64,000 nt of DNA from Volvariella volvacea V23 (Eukaryota > Basidiomycota > Agaricomycetes > Agaricales > Pluteaceae): positions 1,110,624 to 1,174,623 of the forward strand of contig KB722740.1 in NCBI GenBank assembly GCA_000349905.1. Reading direction: 5' to 3'. Under the pieces are notes generated by a model. The model searched no databases, was not told the origin of the DNA, and worked only from the letters and a program-made list of their open reading frames with translations. Made by a program: the position numbers and the translations under genes. Positions 22,329-32,617 of this stretch are shown piece by piece. Numbering within the stretch: position 1 is the stretch's first letter; each line of letters begins with the position of its first letter.

Positions 22329-23795
22329 TCATAAGCCGTCCTCCTTTATATAACACCATTTGTCCCCAGATCCCGCACGCGGCACAGAGGTGTATGTTCC
22401 AGTGCGTAGCTTGAGCGTTCTTGGTCTTCCATCGCGAGACACCAGCTGTGCCGCCACATCCTCCAGAAATGCATCGCGTTTCCCTTCCCAACGAGAATAA
22501 CAATCCATTTTGGCCCCATAATCCTCCGACCAGCATACCGTAAGGCATCGAAGAGTACTGATGCATTCCACTCCGGTGATCACTTCCTGATAATTCCCAA
22601 CCATGGTAAGAATGAAATCCTCCGACTCCGGAACAATCAAGTAGGGCGAGTGTAGAGAAAGCGTAGTGAGCCTCGACATAGAGCATAACGTTGGGTTCCA
22701 GGAGACCGGGTTATAATGCCATTTTTCAACTGCTCCCCTACAGGCTGCGATTGTGATAGAAAGCGATTCAAGAGTGCTGTTGTGTTTCATGAGGGCGGTA
22801 TTGAAGAATATGTCGGTGCCATCTAGGGGTAGATATTTAGGATTAACCTTAATAGCGAGGAACTTTAGACCGCGGAAGGAGGACAGGTAATTCAAGAGAG
22901 AAGTGGAAGCTTGTGCCGTGTCCAGGTGCTCGAGGGATATTTGAGCATCCTGGAGGGATATCCAGAGCTGGTCTAGGCTAACCTTCTCCATCCGGGAGCG
23001 AATAGTAAGACATCGCAGATTGCGGAGACAGGAATGTAGGTGGGGTGGGATGGGGGTCGGGCATGCCACACCGTCAAAATGAAGCGACCTGATGCTGGAA
23101 CCTCCTTCGAAGAGCTTGGTCGCATCGAAAAACGAATGTTTACATGGTGTCTCCAAGGAGATATGGACCAAGTTGGGGTTGTTGCGTATGAGTTGCTGTA
23201 TGCTGCTGGTAACGTCATCTGGAATGCAGGGGAACATCAAATATCGAAAATTGCAATTTATATCATTTGAAACGAGTCTGAAGTCCTCTAAAGTCCGGAG
23301 CTGGGCGATACATTTTGAAAGCTTGTACGGTAATGGTAGGACCAACACGAGCTTCTTCAAATGTCGTCCAGCTACTCCAGTTGCCATGAACACGCGCTCT
23401 ACGACCCTTTCATGCAGTTCTGAGAACCTTGGCTCAGTCGACACCACCTTCAGGGAGTTAAGGCGCTCCATCTTCTTTATAGTGTTCCATGAGTGCTTGG
23501 GGATATTTACCGAACGAAAGAGTTGCTCGTTCGAGTGCACGGTCAGGTGCCGGGCGCTCTCGCAAATCCTCGTCGACGGCATGGTGCGATCCGAAAGTCG
23601 GCGACGAACATCCTCTGGGGATTCTTTTGGATGCTTGGGCATAAGATGGATTGAAACGTTCCTGAGAGCGAGGGGTGCAACAATTGCGTCCAATTTTCGG
23701 CATACGAGACGCAACTTGGTGAGCGAGCGGACGTCAAGTTCACTCGCGATGTAGAAAACGATTTCGGTTGGACAGTTGATGAATGAATACTGCAT
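22329..23795 (-). CDS. F-box / LRR-like protein, copy A
   Basis: A single-exon gene of 488 residues and a probable substrate receptor of an SCF ubiquitin ligase. The F-box is at residues 1-45: the start MQYSFINCPTEIVFYIASEL is followed by SLTKLRLVCRKLDAIVAPL. The rest consists of degenerate leucine-rich repeats, for example LKKLVLVLPLPYKL, LRNLRCLTIRSRM and LTTLSLHSPYL. The open frame extends 71 codons upstream to 24008, but I chose the ATG at 23795. It aligns with the start of the paralog at 30369, and a TATATATA box lies in the upstream part of the frame, 87 bp before that ATG. It is closely related to the gene at 28861-30369 over its whole length (shared DTAQAS, SSFRG, NYQEVITGVE and LKLRTGTY). 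The ubiquitylation target is unknown. Confidence 0.82.
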   Translation of the reverse strand: MQYSFINCPTEIVFYIASELDVRSLTKLRLVCRKLDAIVAPLALRNVSIHLMPKHPKESPEDVRRRLSDRTMPSTRICESARHLTVHSNEQLFRSVNIPKHSWNTIKKMERLNSLKVVSTEPRFSELHERVVERVFMATGVAGRHLKKLVLVLPLPYKLSKCIAQLRTLEDFRLVSNDINCNFRYLMFPCIPDDVTSSIQQLIRNNPNLVHISLETPCKHSFFDATKLFEGGSSIRSLHFDGVACPTPIPPHLHSCLRNLRCLTIRSRMEKVSLDQLWISLQDAQISLEHLDTAQASTSLLNYLSSFRGLKFLAIKVNPKYLPLDGTDIFFNTALMKHNSTLESLSITIAACRGAVEKWHYNPVSWNPTLCSMSRLTTLSLHSPYLIVPESEDFILTMVGNYQEVITGVECISTLRCLTVCWSEDYGAKMDCYSRWEGKRDAFLEDVAAQLVSRDGRPRTLKLRTGTYTSVPRAGSGDKWCYIKEDGL

Positions 23796-23881
23796 GGTTG
23801 AGAGGGGAGTAAGGGGTAGGGAGCAGTACTGATAGAGAGATAGGACGCTCGTCTTATTGTTTCGACTTCTGCGCCAGTCCG

Positions 23882-23889
23882 TATATATA
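23882..23889 (-). promoter_or_regulatory. TATA box of F-box copy A
   Basis: TATATATA, palindromic, 87 bp upstream of the ATG at 23795. It helps decide the start, because an upstream in-frame ATG at 24008 would place the box inside the coding region. The paralog has TATAAATA at a similar distance. Confidence 0.5.
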
Positions 23890-24008
23890 GCGCCTGAAAA
23901 GAGGGGCAGTAGATCCGATTGCGCAGGGATGGAGAGATAGCGCAGCCACCAATCACGCCACCAAGCATCCATCAAAAGAAGCTGCTTAAATAAGGGATGT
24001 AATGTCAA

Positions 24009-25186
24009 CGAGTTGGATGCCGGTGATGAGGCTGCGCCATAGATTGCCTGTATCCAATCAATTCGAGAGGCACAGAGTAAGTAGCCAGACGTACACTATC
24101 CGCAGCAACTTCGCGGATGATTCCCAGATCATGCTTTCGAGCTCATCAATTTTTCAATGGAGGAGATAGCTTAGAGAAGTATTTTGACAAATCGCAGTGG
24201 GAAAGGATAAGAAGTCAGACGAACTCGGTACGATGACAGGATTTTGAGCGTGAGAATCAATCGTAACATGGAACTGGAGAGTGGAAGTAGGGTATAATAC
24301 CACGCAGAATCATCTCTGATAGTCAGGGAGGTGAAAAATACACGAGGGTGTCCTTGTGGTCGTATCGAATGTTGTGATAGGATGCACGTGTAAGGTCTTG
24401 TGCTTGGCTTTGTGGTATGATGGGCATAGAAAGTTGCTGAAGACTGTGAAACTGAAAGGTTTTTCAAGAAAGATGTAGCGACTTGCGAAGTATCACGATG
24501 TTCTGATTGGACTACAGCCCCTATAAGCGGTATTCTGGGATCATCAAGATTGACACGATTCACGCGTGAACCAATGAGGTGGGACGGTGAAGACGATTTT
24601 GAGACCTATTTCTTTAATTTTGTACAGGTAGCTTAAATGACAGACTAACCTATGTTTCTAAACCACTCGCCTAGCAATCTATTGCCCTCCAACTGATTCA
24701 AACCGCAATCCATTTGATAGTTAATTGCCTGAGCGCTTTCAGCACACAATGCTTTCCCATGCCGAACGCTATATATCCGGGAAAGCGTAGCTTTCCGTAT
24801 AGAAGCAACTTGGGTGGATAAGCACCAAGTATGTGGGTGTGGTTTGTTAAAGCAGCAGAACGATAAGTAGTAGTCAAGACCAAAATGTGCTTCGAATGTG
24901 TGGTGGTAGCTTACCTCAAAGAAACAGAGACCTACATATTGGCTTACATGCTGTTATGGTTGCATTACAGCCAGTTCTTTAGTTTAGTTACACAATTTTA
25001 TGGGAGAAGGTGTAGGGTGTCGGTGTTGATGAGATCATAGTGGAAGTTATCAACCAAGAAGGTTGTGTTTGTTCACAGTTACGCTTGTTCCTTGACAAGG
25101 CGCCACGAACACAAGCAACAACGGTGTCGCCGTCGATCCAAACAACGACAAAGGGCCCTTCATTCCAACTGCCATCGTATTCGAAA
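24009..25186. other. Divergent intergenic region
   Basis: Lies between the minus-strand F-box copy A and the plus-strand MHR copy 2. No gene is supported. The last ~50 bp before the MHR start contain a leader block (25140-25158) shared with MHR copy 3. Confidence 0.4.
25140..25158 (+). promoter_or_regulatory. Conserved leader block of MHR genes
   Basis: AAACAAYGACAAAGGRCCC occurs here, 28 bp before the ATG at 25187, and at 26982-27000, 41 bp before the ATG at 27042, with two differences. Less similar sequence precedes the MHR starts at 62776 and 22121. It may be a 5' UTR or promoter element, or simply residual duplication. Confidence 0.35.
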
Positions 25187-26606
25187 ATGCACCGCGCCTG
25201 TAATGCTCTCAAACAGATTCCCAAAGGTTTTGTCAGCTCCAAGCTTATTTCCAGATCTATATTTCTGCGTCAGCCTCAGTTACTGATACGTTCCAACCTG
25301 TACCAAGACCGATCCTCTGGTGTAACTACATTGAGTATTCGAAGTTACTCCAATAAGTCGCGAATAATAGACAAAAGGAAGAAAGGAGCACAAACAAGTA
25401 AGGGAAAGCAAAGTGATGGAGGCACGCCAGGGGCGCCACCAGAAGTGACGTTGGAAATGCTGGAGTCAACAGCTAGAGCATTAAAGTCGTGGAACACGTT
25501 CCCTGAAGACCACAAGAGCCGCCTCAAACTGGCCAATGCCCTGGTACATCAAGTCTTCCTATACGTGTTTCGGCCTCATGATCCAGACCAGGCCAATACC
25601 GAACGCTTTTGTGATGTTAGTAGCTCATTTCTTTCCACTATTGAAATTGTGCATCTCGGGCTTATTATGACGCGCAGTCCCTTATGTTCACACCAGTAGG
25701 ACCAAATACAGAAACGCAGCGAGCGAGAGACGTGATAGCCATCATCATACGTGCCGCTGTAGACTGCATATCCACTATTCCTCTTGACTCCAACGCTCGA
25801 AAGCATAGCGCAGTATTCGAAGTCGTGGATATCTTGACAAAACTCAAGGACGAGTACATGGGCAAAGATGGACAGGTGGAGAACTGGGTAGAGTTCTGGA
25901 GTGGTGCACAATTTGGGCTCTTACATCTCGGTAAGGCGTTAGATGAAGCAGGATATGGATATCCCCGCCAGCCAGCAAAAGGAAGTACAGGAAGGAAAGT
26001 GGATCAGGTGACTGAAGAACAAGAACTAACCGGGGATACGCCACAAATGCTATTGGAAGCGCTGGAGTCAGCGGCATCAGCACCTTGGCTGAAGAAGTTT
26101 CCTGAAGATCACGAGGACCGTCTCGATTTGGCCAGCTGTCGCTTGTATCCTATTTTTATATATCTAGCTGTTCCCAAAACAGATTCAGAAAGTGTACGAC
26201 GCCATCAGGTCGTGAGTGGCCTATTGTCTTCAACTGGCAGCATCGTTTTGAAGCGGCCTTGATTTCGTTGTAACAGGACTTTACGGAAGCCCCAGCAGGA
26301 CCATTTCTAGATCCAGAAATTGTACGAGCGAGGAAAGCGATTGCGATCGTCACGCGCGGTGTCGTAGACTGTCTGTCTACAATTCCTATGGAGTCTGAAG
26401 TCCGCACAAAATATAGCTCGGTATTCGATATGCTGCCCCCGCTTGTGGAACTGAGAAACACGCACCTTGTGGACGAGGGTGGGCGAGTAGAGGATTGGGC
26501 TAAATTTTGGAGGGAAGCGGATGGCAGATTCCTTTCATTGGGAATGACGTTAGATAGAGCAGGATTTGATAGGCGGCCGACGAGGAGGAGAAAGTCGGAT
26601 TTTTAA
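25187..26606 (+). CDS. MHR family protein, copy 2 (two repeats, intact)
   Basis: Three exons (25187-25615, 25678-26211, 26277-26606) give 430 residues with introns of 62 and 65 bp. The family is unrecognised. The first ~60 residues start MHRACNALKQIPKGF, contain many Arg/Lys/Ser and almost no acidic residues, and end in LSIRSYSNKSR, a typical matrix-processing site. Unit 1 (about 80-245) and unit 2 (about 260-425) each contain a LEMLES/LEALES helix, a DRL.LA motif, an RARDVIAIIIRAAVDC/RARKAIAIVTRGVVDC block, ISTIP/LSTIP, and a VENWVEFW/VEDWAKFW motif near the end. The intron in each unit falls at the equivalent position and in phase 0. The predominantly helical repeat and the presequence suggest a soluble mitochondrial protein; the activity is unknown. 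It is the most complete member and a tandem neighbour of copy 3. Confidence 0.75.
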
Positions 26607-27041
26607 GCCCCAGCCTCATAATGACCTTGAGATAATTTTTGTCCGGGCTGTTGCTCAGTTCTTCCACCATATGTGCAATCACATAACAACATTTAATAGT
26701 CCTACATGTACCGAGGCCGGATCGCGAACAGTTTGTGTTTGACCTACCACAGATATCTGTGTTCTATAAAGACCCAATTAATCACAACAAAGTTTTCCTT
26801 GCCCTGAAATCACATCTAAAGCAGAGCGTTGTCAAAGTATTGTGCAAGACTGTCCCATCCGTGTAAGGTGTAGGATGATGAGTTCAGAGTAGAAATCACC
26901 AGCCACGGACATCATGTTTGTTTGCGGTTTGTTCCTTTGAAACAACCCCATAACGCACCAGCAGCGTCATTTCATTCAGGCAAACAATGACAAAGGACCC
27001 TTAACATTTAAGCTTTGTTTCTGCTCTCACCACGCTCAAAA

Positions 27042-28424
27042 ATGCACCGCAGCTGCATCCTCCTCAAACAGATGCCCAAAATCTTTGCCAGTTCTAAGGC
27101 TATTTATAGATCCCTACCAAGGGGTCAATCTTGGTCATTGATATGCCCCCATTCGTACCAAAACCATTACTCTGGAATGGCTGCACTAGGCATTCGAAGT
27201 TACTCGGCTAAAGCACGAAGAACAGGTAGAATGGGAAAAGGTGAACAAGCAACTAAGAGAACCGAAACTGGTGGCGGCATGCCGAAGGCATATCCACAAA
27301 TTACGTTGGAAATATTGGAGGGGATAGCTAGCGCACCGGGGTTTAGCACGTGTACTCGGGACGACCCAAGCCGCCTGGGATTGGTAGAAACTCTGTTAGG
27401 GGAACTCTTCTTATATATGTTCCAGCCCCATGAACCAAATCAGGAGAAGGTAGAACAGTTTGGTAACGTGAGTTCATCGCTTTTCCCAGCCCGTTGCACC
27501 ATCTGATACCATCCACTTCTCATTGCGGTAGTCCCTCTTGTTTAGCGCGGTAGGACCAGGCACGGAAATACAGCGAGCGAGGGACGCCATTGCGCTCATT
27601 GTATACGCCATTATAGATTGTCTAGTCGCGATCCCTAAGGACTCCAAGCTGCGGAAGCACACCCGAATATTTGACGCTGTGGACGATTTATCAGCACTGG
27701 TAGAAGAGCACATAGACAAGGACGGGAAAGTAGAGAACTGGCTCGAGTTTTGGGGTATTGCTCAACTTCAGCTTTTGGGGTTGCACGCGGAATTGGCTAA
27801 AGCAGACTTTGAACGCCCTTGGTCAGATGAGGCCCAAAAAAGAGGTGGAAAGAAAAACGTTCGGGCAGAGCCAAAGTCACCGTTGGAAGATCTGGAATCT
27901 AGAGCAGCAGCACCGTGGTTAAAGAGGTTCCCCGAACATCATGGGGACCGCCTCGAACTGGCTGGTTCCCAATTGCTTGCACTCTTTATGTATCTTGCTT
28001 ACGTAGAAGCCACTAGTACAATGAATCACGTCATCGTAAGAAGCATTCATCTTTTTATTGTACCGAAATTTCACTGATTCTGGGATTGTCTCAGGCCTTC
28101 ATGGTAGCTCCGGCGAAGCTACCCCTGGATCCAGAGATCGTACGAGCAAGAAAAGCAATTGCAATTATCACGCGTGGCGTGGTGGACTGTCTATCGACAA
28201 TTCCTATGGACTCTAAGGTTAGATCCAAGTATAGCGCGGTCTTCGACGTCCTCGACCCCATTTTGGCGCTCAGGGATAAGCACCTGACGGACGAACGAGG
28301 GAGAGTAAAAAATTGGCCGGAATTTTGGAGTGAAGGACAACGCAGTTTCCTTTTACTGGGAAAAACTTTGGAGAAAGCAGGGTTTCCTTGGTATGAAATA
28401 AGGAAAAGGAAGTTCGGTTTTTAA
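27042..28424 (+). CDS. MHR family protein, copy 3 (two repeats, intact)
   Basis: Three exons (27042-27467, 27532-28035, 28095-28424) give 419 residues; introns of 64 and 59 bp lie at the same positions as in copy 2. The presequence starts MHRSCILLKQMPKIF and ends in LGIRSYSAKARR. Unit 1 carries RARDAIALIVYAIIDC and VENWLEFW; unit 2 carries RARKAIAIITRGVVDC, LSTIPMDS and VKNWPEFW. I started at the MHR methionine because it is shared by all four family members; an in-frame ATG nine codons upstream exists. It lies 435 bp downstream of copy 2 on the same strand and is convergent with F-box copy B. The function is unknown. Confidence 0.75.
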
Positions 28425-28860
28425 GTTGTAGCATATTTCTCGTCTTTTCGACGTAGATCTTGTCAGCTTGTCGTTTCTCTGTAATAGCTATTGCTCCGCG
28501 TTATATGCAATCACCTGTGATAGTGATCGATAGGCTTGTAGTAAGGGAGTCGCTATTTGATACTTGTTGTGCAGTATGTCCCAATTTTGGTAGCCGACCA
28601 CTAGACTTAGCAGTCATTTAATTGCGGGAATCTCTTGTCCCAAAGTCATATCAAGTTGAAGTGGAGAGCAATTAATCTTTACCTACCATCATTGCTCGAA
28701 ATTCAATACCGAATTATTTTAGTCATCCCTCCAAAACTGAGCGTTTATTGGCAAGTGGTCAACTATACATCCTGTCCTCAGAGTTCATATCACAAGTATT
28801 TATAACAATCGTCAACCTGAAAAGAATTGAAAAGTGAACAGCAACCACAACAAAATTAAT

Positions 28861-30369
28861 TCAAGACCGACAAGACAGCAACCCTACGGCTATTTTCTTT
28901 CTATAGACCCAGCCATCCCCAAGTTCACCACGTTCTGCAATGTAAGTTCCAGTACGCAGCTTAAGTATCGCAGGTCTACCTCCACAAGATCTCAATTTAA
29001 GAGCTATATCCTCCACAAGCGCATCACGTTTCCCCATCCAGCGAGAATATCCGTCGCGTTCACCTCCAACAACCTCCGACCAGCATATGGTAAGACATTT
29101 AAGGGTACTGACGTACTCGACTCCGGTTATCACTTCTTGATAGTTCTTGATCATGGCATGTAAGAAATCCTCCGACTCCAACGCGTTAGTGTGCGGCGCA
29201 TGAATTGAAAGCGTAGTGAGTTTTGACATGGCGAAAAACGAGGGGTTCCATAGAGATGGGGTATAATGCCAATCCTGAAATGTGTCCGTACTTGATATGA
29301 CAGTGATAGAGAGTGATTTGAGCGTGTCGGCGTGTTTCATGAGGATGGTACTGGTGAATGTATGAGCGGCATCTTGGGGTAGGTATTTGGGATGGATCTT
29401 AATAGCGAGATATTCGAGGCCACGAAATGAGGATAAGTAATCGAAGAGGGATTTCGACGCTTGTGCCGTGTCAAGGTATTTGAGAGGGATTCGGGCCTCC
29501 TGAAGCGATGCCCAGAAATGACTCAGATTAACCTTATCAATTCTCGAGCGAATAGTGAGGTGCTGGAGGTTGAGCAGTGATGACCGCAGTGGCAGTGGTT
29601 GAATCAGAGTCGGACATTCTACGCCGTCGATGTGAAGGGACCCAATATTGGATTTCCTGTCGAAGAGCTTGGTCGCATTGAAAAACGAGCGTTTGCATGG
29701 CGTGCCCAGGGTAAGATGAAGTAAGTCGGGGTTGGCATCTATTATCTGCTGTACGACGTCTGTGGCGGCCTCTGGCAAGCAAGAATATGGCCGAAGCGTG
29801 TAGCAGTAGCAGTTGATATCGGCTGCGATGAGCCGAAACTCTTCTAAACCCCGAAAATGAACTATAGCGCCTGGGATGCGGTAGGGTAGTGGTGCGCTTA
29901 TAATGAGCCTTTGTAAACGTCCTCCTGTCGCTTTGGCGACGGCTCCTACAACCTTTTCTTGCACCCCAAACATAACTGGCTTTTGATATGCTGACTCCAC
30001 CCACACAAGCTTTAGCGATTTAAGGCCTTTCATGTTCTCTATTGCACTCCATAAGGAAGAAAGCATGTCCTGAGGAAGTTTGTCTATAGGACAGAGTGGC
30101 GCACTTGAGTGCACGGCTAGATGCTTGGCGCTCTTGTATACTCTTGTTGATGGTGTGCTGCAAGCCGAGAGCCGGCATTGGACGCTTTCTAGTGATTCCT
30201 TTGGATACTTGGGCATTAGGTATAGTGAAACAGTCTGAAAGACGAAGGGTGTGAGGATATCAACCAACTCGCGACAAACGAGCCGTAATTGAGTGAGCGA
30301 TTGGGCATCAAGTTGATCCGCTATTCGAAGAATGATCTCTGTTGGAGAGCTGACTAGCGAGTGGTGCAT
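28861..30369 (-). CDS. F-box / LRR-like protein, copy B
   Basis: A single-exon gene of 502 residues, paralogous to 22329-23795. The F-box is at residues 1-45 (MHHSLVSSPTEIILRIADQL, then SLTQLRLVCRELVDIL). LRR-like segments follow, including LKSLKLVWVESAY, LQRLIISAPLPYRI, LLNLQHLTIRSRI and LTTLSIHAPH. It is probably an SCF substrate adaptor with unknown target. The ATG at 30369 aligns with the start chosen for copy A; an in-frame ATG 21 codons upstream is less likely, because a TATAAATA box sits only 12 bp before it but 75 bp before the chosen start. The C-terminus is ~14 residues longer than copy A. Its 3' end converges with MHR copy 3, 436 bp away. Confidence 0.82.
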   Translation of the reverse strand: MHHSLVSSPTEIILRIADQLDAQSLTQLRLVCRELVDILTPFVFQTVSLYLMPKYPKESLESVQCRLSACSTPSTRVYKSAKHLAVHSSAPLCPIDKLPQDMLSSLWSAIENMKGLKSLKLVWVESAYQKPVMFGVQEKVVGAVAKATGGRLQRLIISAPLPYRIPGAIVHFRGLEEFRLIAADINCYCYTLRPYSCLPEAATDVVQQIIDANPDLLHLTLGTPCKRSFFNATKLFDRKSNIGSLHIDGVECPTLIQPLPLRSSLLNLQHLTIRSRIDKVNLSHFWASLQEARIPLKYLDTAQASKSLFDYLSSFRGLEYLAIKIHPKYLPQDAAHTFTSTILMKHADTLKSLSITVISSTDTFQDWHYTPSLWNPSFFAMSKLTTLSIHAPHTNALESEDFLHAMIKNYQEVITGVEYVSTLKCLTICWSEVVGGERDGYSRWMGKRDALVEDIALKLRSCGGRPAILKLRTGTYIAERGELGDGWVYRKKIAVGLLSCRS

Positions 30370-30443
30370 GATCAAGAACGAGACGAGAGGCAATGAGTAC
30401 CCTTGATAAGGTGTGGGTGTTGGGCTCATCAATTCAATGGTTG

Positions 30444-30451
30444 TATTTATA
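30444..30451 (-). promoter_or_regulatory. TATA box of F-box copy B
   Basis: TATAAATA on the minus strand, 75 bp upstream of the ATG at 30369; the counterpart of the element at 23882-23889 in the paralog. Confidence 0.5.
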
Positions 30452-31743
30452 CTCGTTATGGGCTTTGCAGGTTTATATTATCAACAGCGGCGAAGTTCAA
30501 AATGCGAAGTTCCATCAAAACGTAATCCGGGGAGTGCTCTACTCGTGGGCTTGAGGGTTGTACACCAAAATAATGCGCAGTCATAGACATGGGCGCTGAT
30601 GGGAAATCTTTGACTGAGCCACATCTTGCCTCAAAACTCAGAGCGCGTCAAGTTTCGTTTCACGTTTTTCGGCTGGTTTTGTGGATTTCATCCCCAATCT
30701 GCATATTTGTGCCATGAGGAGAGCTGTACCCAACAGAAAGAGTACTCCATCCAAGGAGTGAACATGCATTAGATGATGGATAATAAATAATAATGAAGAG
30801 GGTACCCGATTCCGCGCGGTAGTGTCAGTGGTTCAACCACAAACCGGTTGTTCTACGTCCTAGATCCCTGCTATATAATAGGATTCACAGCAAAATGAAC
30901 AGTTCGCACGATGCATCTCGTACGGGAAATTCTGGGTCGCTAGCTCCGAATGAACATCTGCTCAAGAGTGCCCGCTCGAATACAGCTCTTAGCCACTGAG
31001 GCAAAACGCTCATTGGACAGGAGCAAGATTTGCGAAGGTTAGCGCCCGTAGCTCCGGACCGGTGATTGCCGGAGGGCTCAAGGCCCTCGACTTACTGCTG
31101 GCGATAAATCCTGGAGCTCCGAGTGAAGTTGTGAAGGAACTCGAAGTGCGAGGCAAGCCCTAGTAAATCGGGTTGGCATTGGGCGGTGAGCTGACCAACA
31201 CCGTCGAGTCAGATGGCTGCCGGAGTGCTTAGTCAGGAAATCAACCTCATTTTGCACCCTTCCCCCAACAAGCAAGATGATTTCAACAAGGCTAGATGTG
31301 TGTATCGGTGAGCGCGTCTTCCTGCTGCTTGACTGCATTGGTTTGTACCTACGCGCAACAAGATGGATAGCCCAATTCGCTAAAGTGTGTACAGTTGTCG
31401 GCTTCACCTTGAATAGGCCCCGCTGAGCATGATGACAGCGAAACAGTCGGGTCGACTACTTGCTATTCTTATCCGTCATGTCATTTGCTCAGCCGACCCC
31501 ACATTTGGGCTGACGACTGTTGGATTGTGGCTGTGTATGTTCGGGTCCACCCAGAGCGAAGGCTCCGAGGTTTGGTTGTGTGGGGAAACGGGATAAGGTG
31601 AAGGGCACCGAATGATTCCGTTCCACTCAGTATGACTCATCATTTGGCATTTCCGTCAGGCTTTCAATTCAGCCTTGGGCGATGATTCATCCTGGTTGGA
31701 CGGCACCGCTTACACAGGCCCAGGAACTAACCGGCCTGAGCAA
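30452..31743. other. No gene recognised
   Basis: About 1.3 kb between F-box copy B and the acidic-protein gene copy 2. Open frames are short and without family features. The last ~100 bp belong to the promoter segment that is also found decayed near 39230-39350. Confidence 0.4.
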
Positions 31744-31750
31744 TATATAA
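31744..31750 (+). promoter_or_regulatory. TATA box of acidic-protein gene copy 2
   Basis: TATATAA, about 130 bp upstream of the ATG at 31876, matching the spacing of the element in copy 1. Confidence 0.5.
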
Positions 31751-31875
31751 GGGCTGAGCTCTTGACGACGAGCGTCACCAACGCACTTCTGCTTGTACCA
31801 CCACCCGGCTCTTGCCTTCCACACTACCAAAGAACACACTATACACAGAGTCTTATACCCTACAACCACATTCTA

Positions 31876-32617
31876 ATGACTCGTACACAATTATCCACAT
31901 ATTCCCCTAAAGTAGCGAAGAAGGCCTTCCGTGAGGAGCTGAAACAGCGTAACCTCACATACCGTCAAGGAATGGAGATGCGTGCTCAGGAAGAGAAGGA
32001 GAAGACTAAGGTACGTTGTTCAATGCCCTATTTCTAGTCAACAACGTCATGCTCACTATCGTACTTGCCTCGACAGAGGCTCTATCCTATCGGAACAGCC
32101 CGCAGAAACCCGGGGCGCATGGACGGCGTCCAGTGGAACGGACAATCATTTGTCTCACCCCGTCAAGTCAACGGAGACGTGGACGACCTCGAACACGACG
32201 AAGAGCTAGAGCGCTACCTCTACAAGCGCGACAGCTCCCGTGCTGAATCCAAGATGCCAGATTATAACCCACGAGAGGAGGAGGCATCCAGACACGTTAT
32301 TTCGCTTTGGGATATCGCCAAGCCTGCTAAGCCAAGAGGTCAGTTTTTATCGTCCTTCTCTTGCGACGAATGGCAGGTTCATGGAAGGTGCAGGTTCAAA
32401 CAAGGATTATGAGGTCGTTAGAGGGGTCAGACAGGTTATCGCTCTTGATGACGATGACGAGTCATTTGCCTTTGGCTCGGAGCTTGATCACGTTGAGGAC
32501 TGGGACGAAGATGACTGGGAGTCATTGTTCAACGAAGTCGGTGATGCCCCTCAAGTCAGGAGGGAGCTATATTCCAACATCGCGAGGACTCGTGCTGGTG
32601 TCGTCGGTGAAGGTTAA
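31876..32617 (+). CDS. Small acidic protein of unknown function, copy 2
   Basis: Three exons (31876-32010, 32077-32338, 32394-32617) join in frame to 206 residues. It is the intact plus-strand paralog of 969-1701 and the source family of the relics near 39.2-39.7 and 43.85-44.3 kb. Exon 1 is basic with LSTYSPKVAKKAF and an Arg/Glu-rich helix (MEMRAQEEKEKTK). Exon 2 has YPIGTARRNPGRMDGVQWNG and ISLWDIAKPAKPRG. Exon 3 has DYEVVRGVRQVIALDDDD and WDEDDWESLFNEVGDAPQV. The C-terminal third is highly acidic. There is no signal peptide, membrane span or known domain. The exon 3 acceptor at 32393 was chosen because it keeps frame and matches the boundary in copy 1. The function is unknown. Confidence 0.75.

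Noticed and set aside
23092..23754. 220-codon plus-strand frame
   Set aside because: Antisense to the F-box copy A coding sequence, with no domain of its own.
22121..28424. CRISPR-like or short tandem-repeat array
   Set aside because: The repetition comes from ~165-residue protein repeats in diverged genes, not from short identical direct repeats.
30820..30880. tRNA-like segment with GTGGTTCAACCAC
   Set aside because: It does not fold into a cloverleaf with correct A and B boxes.
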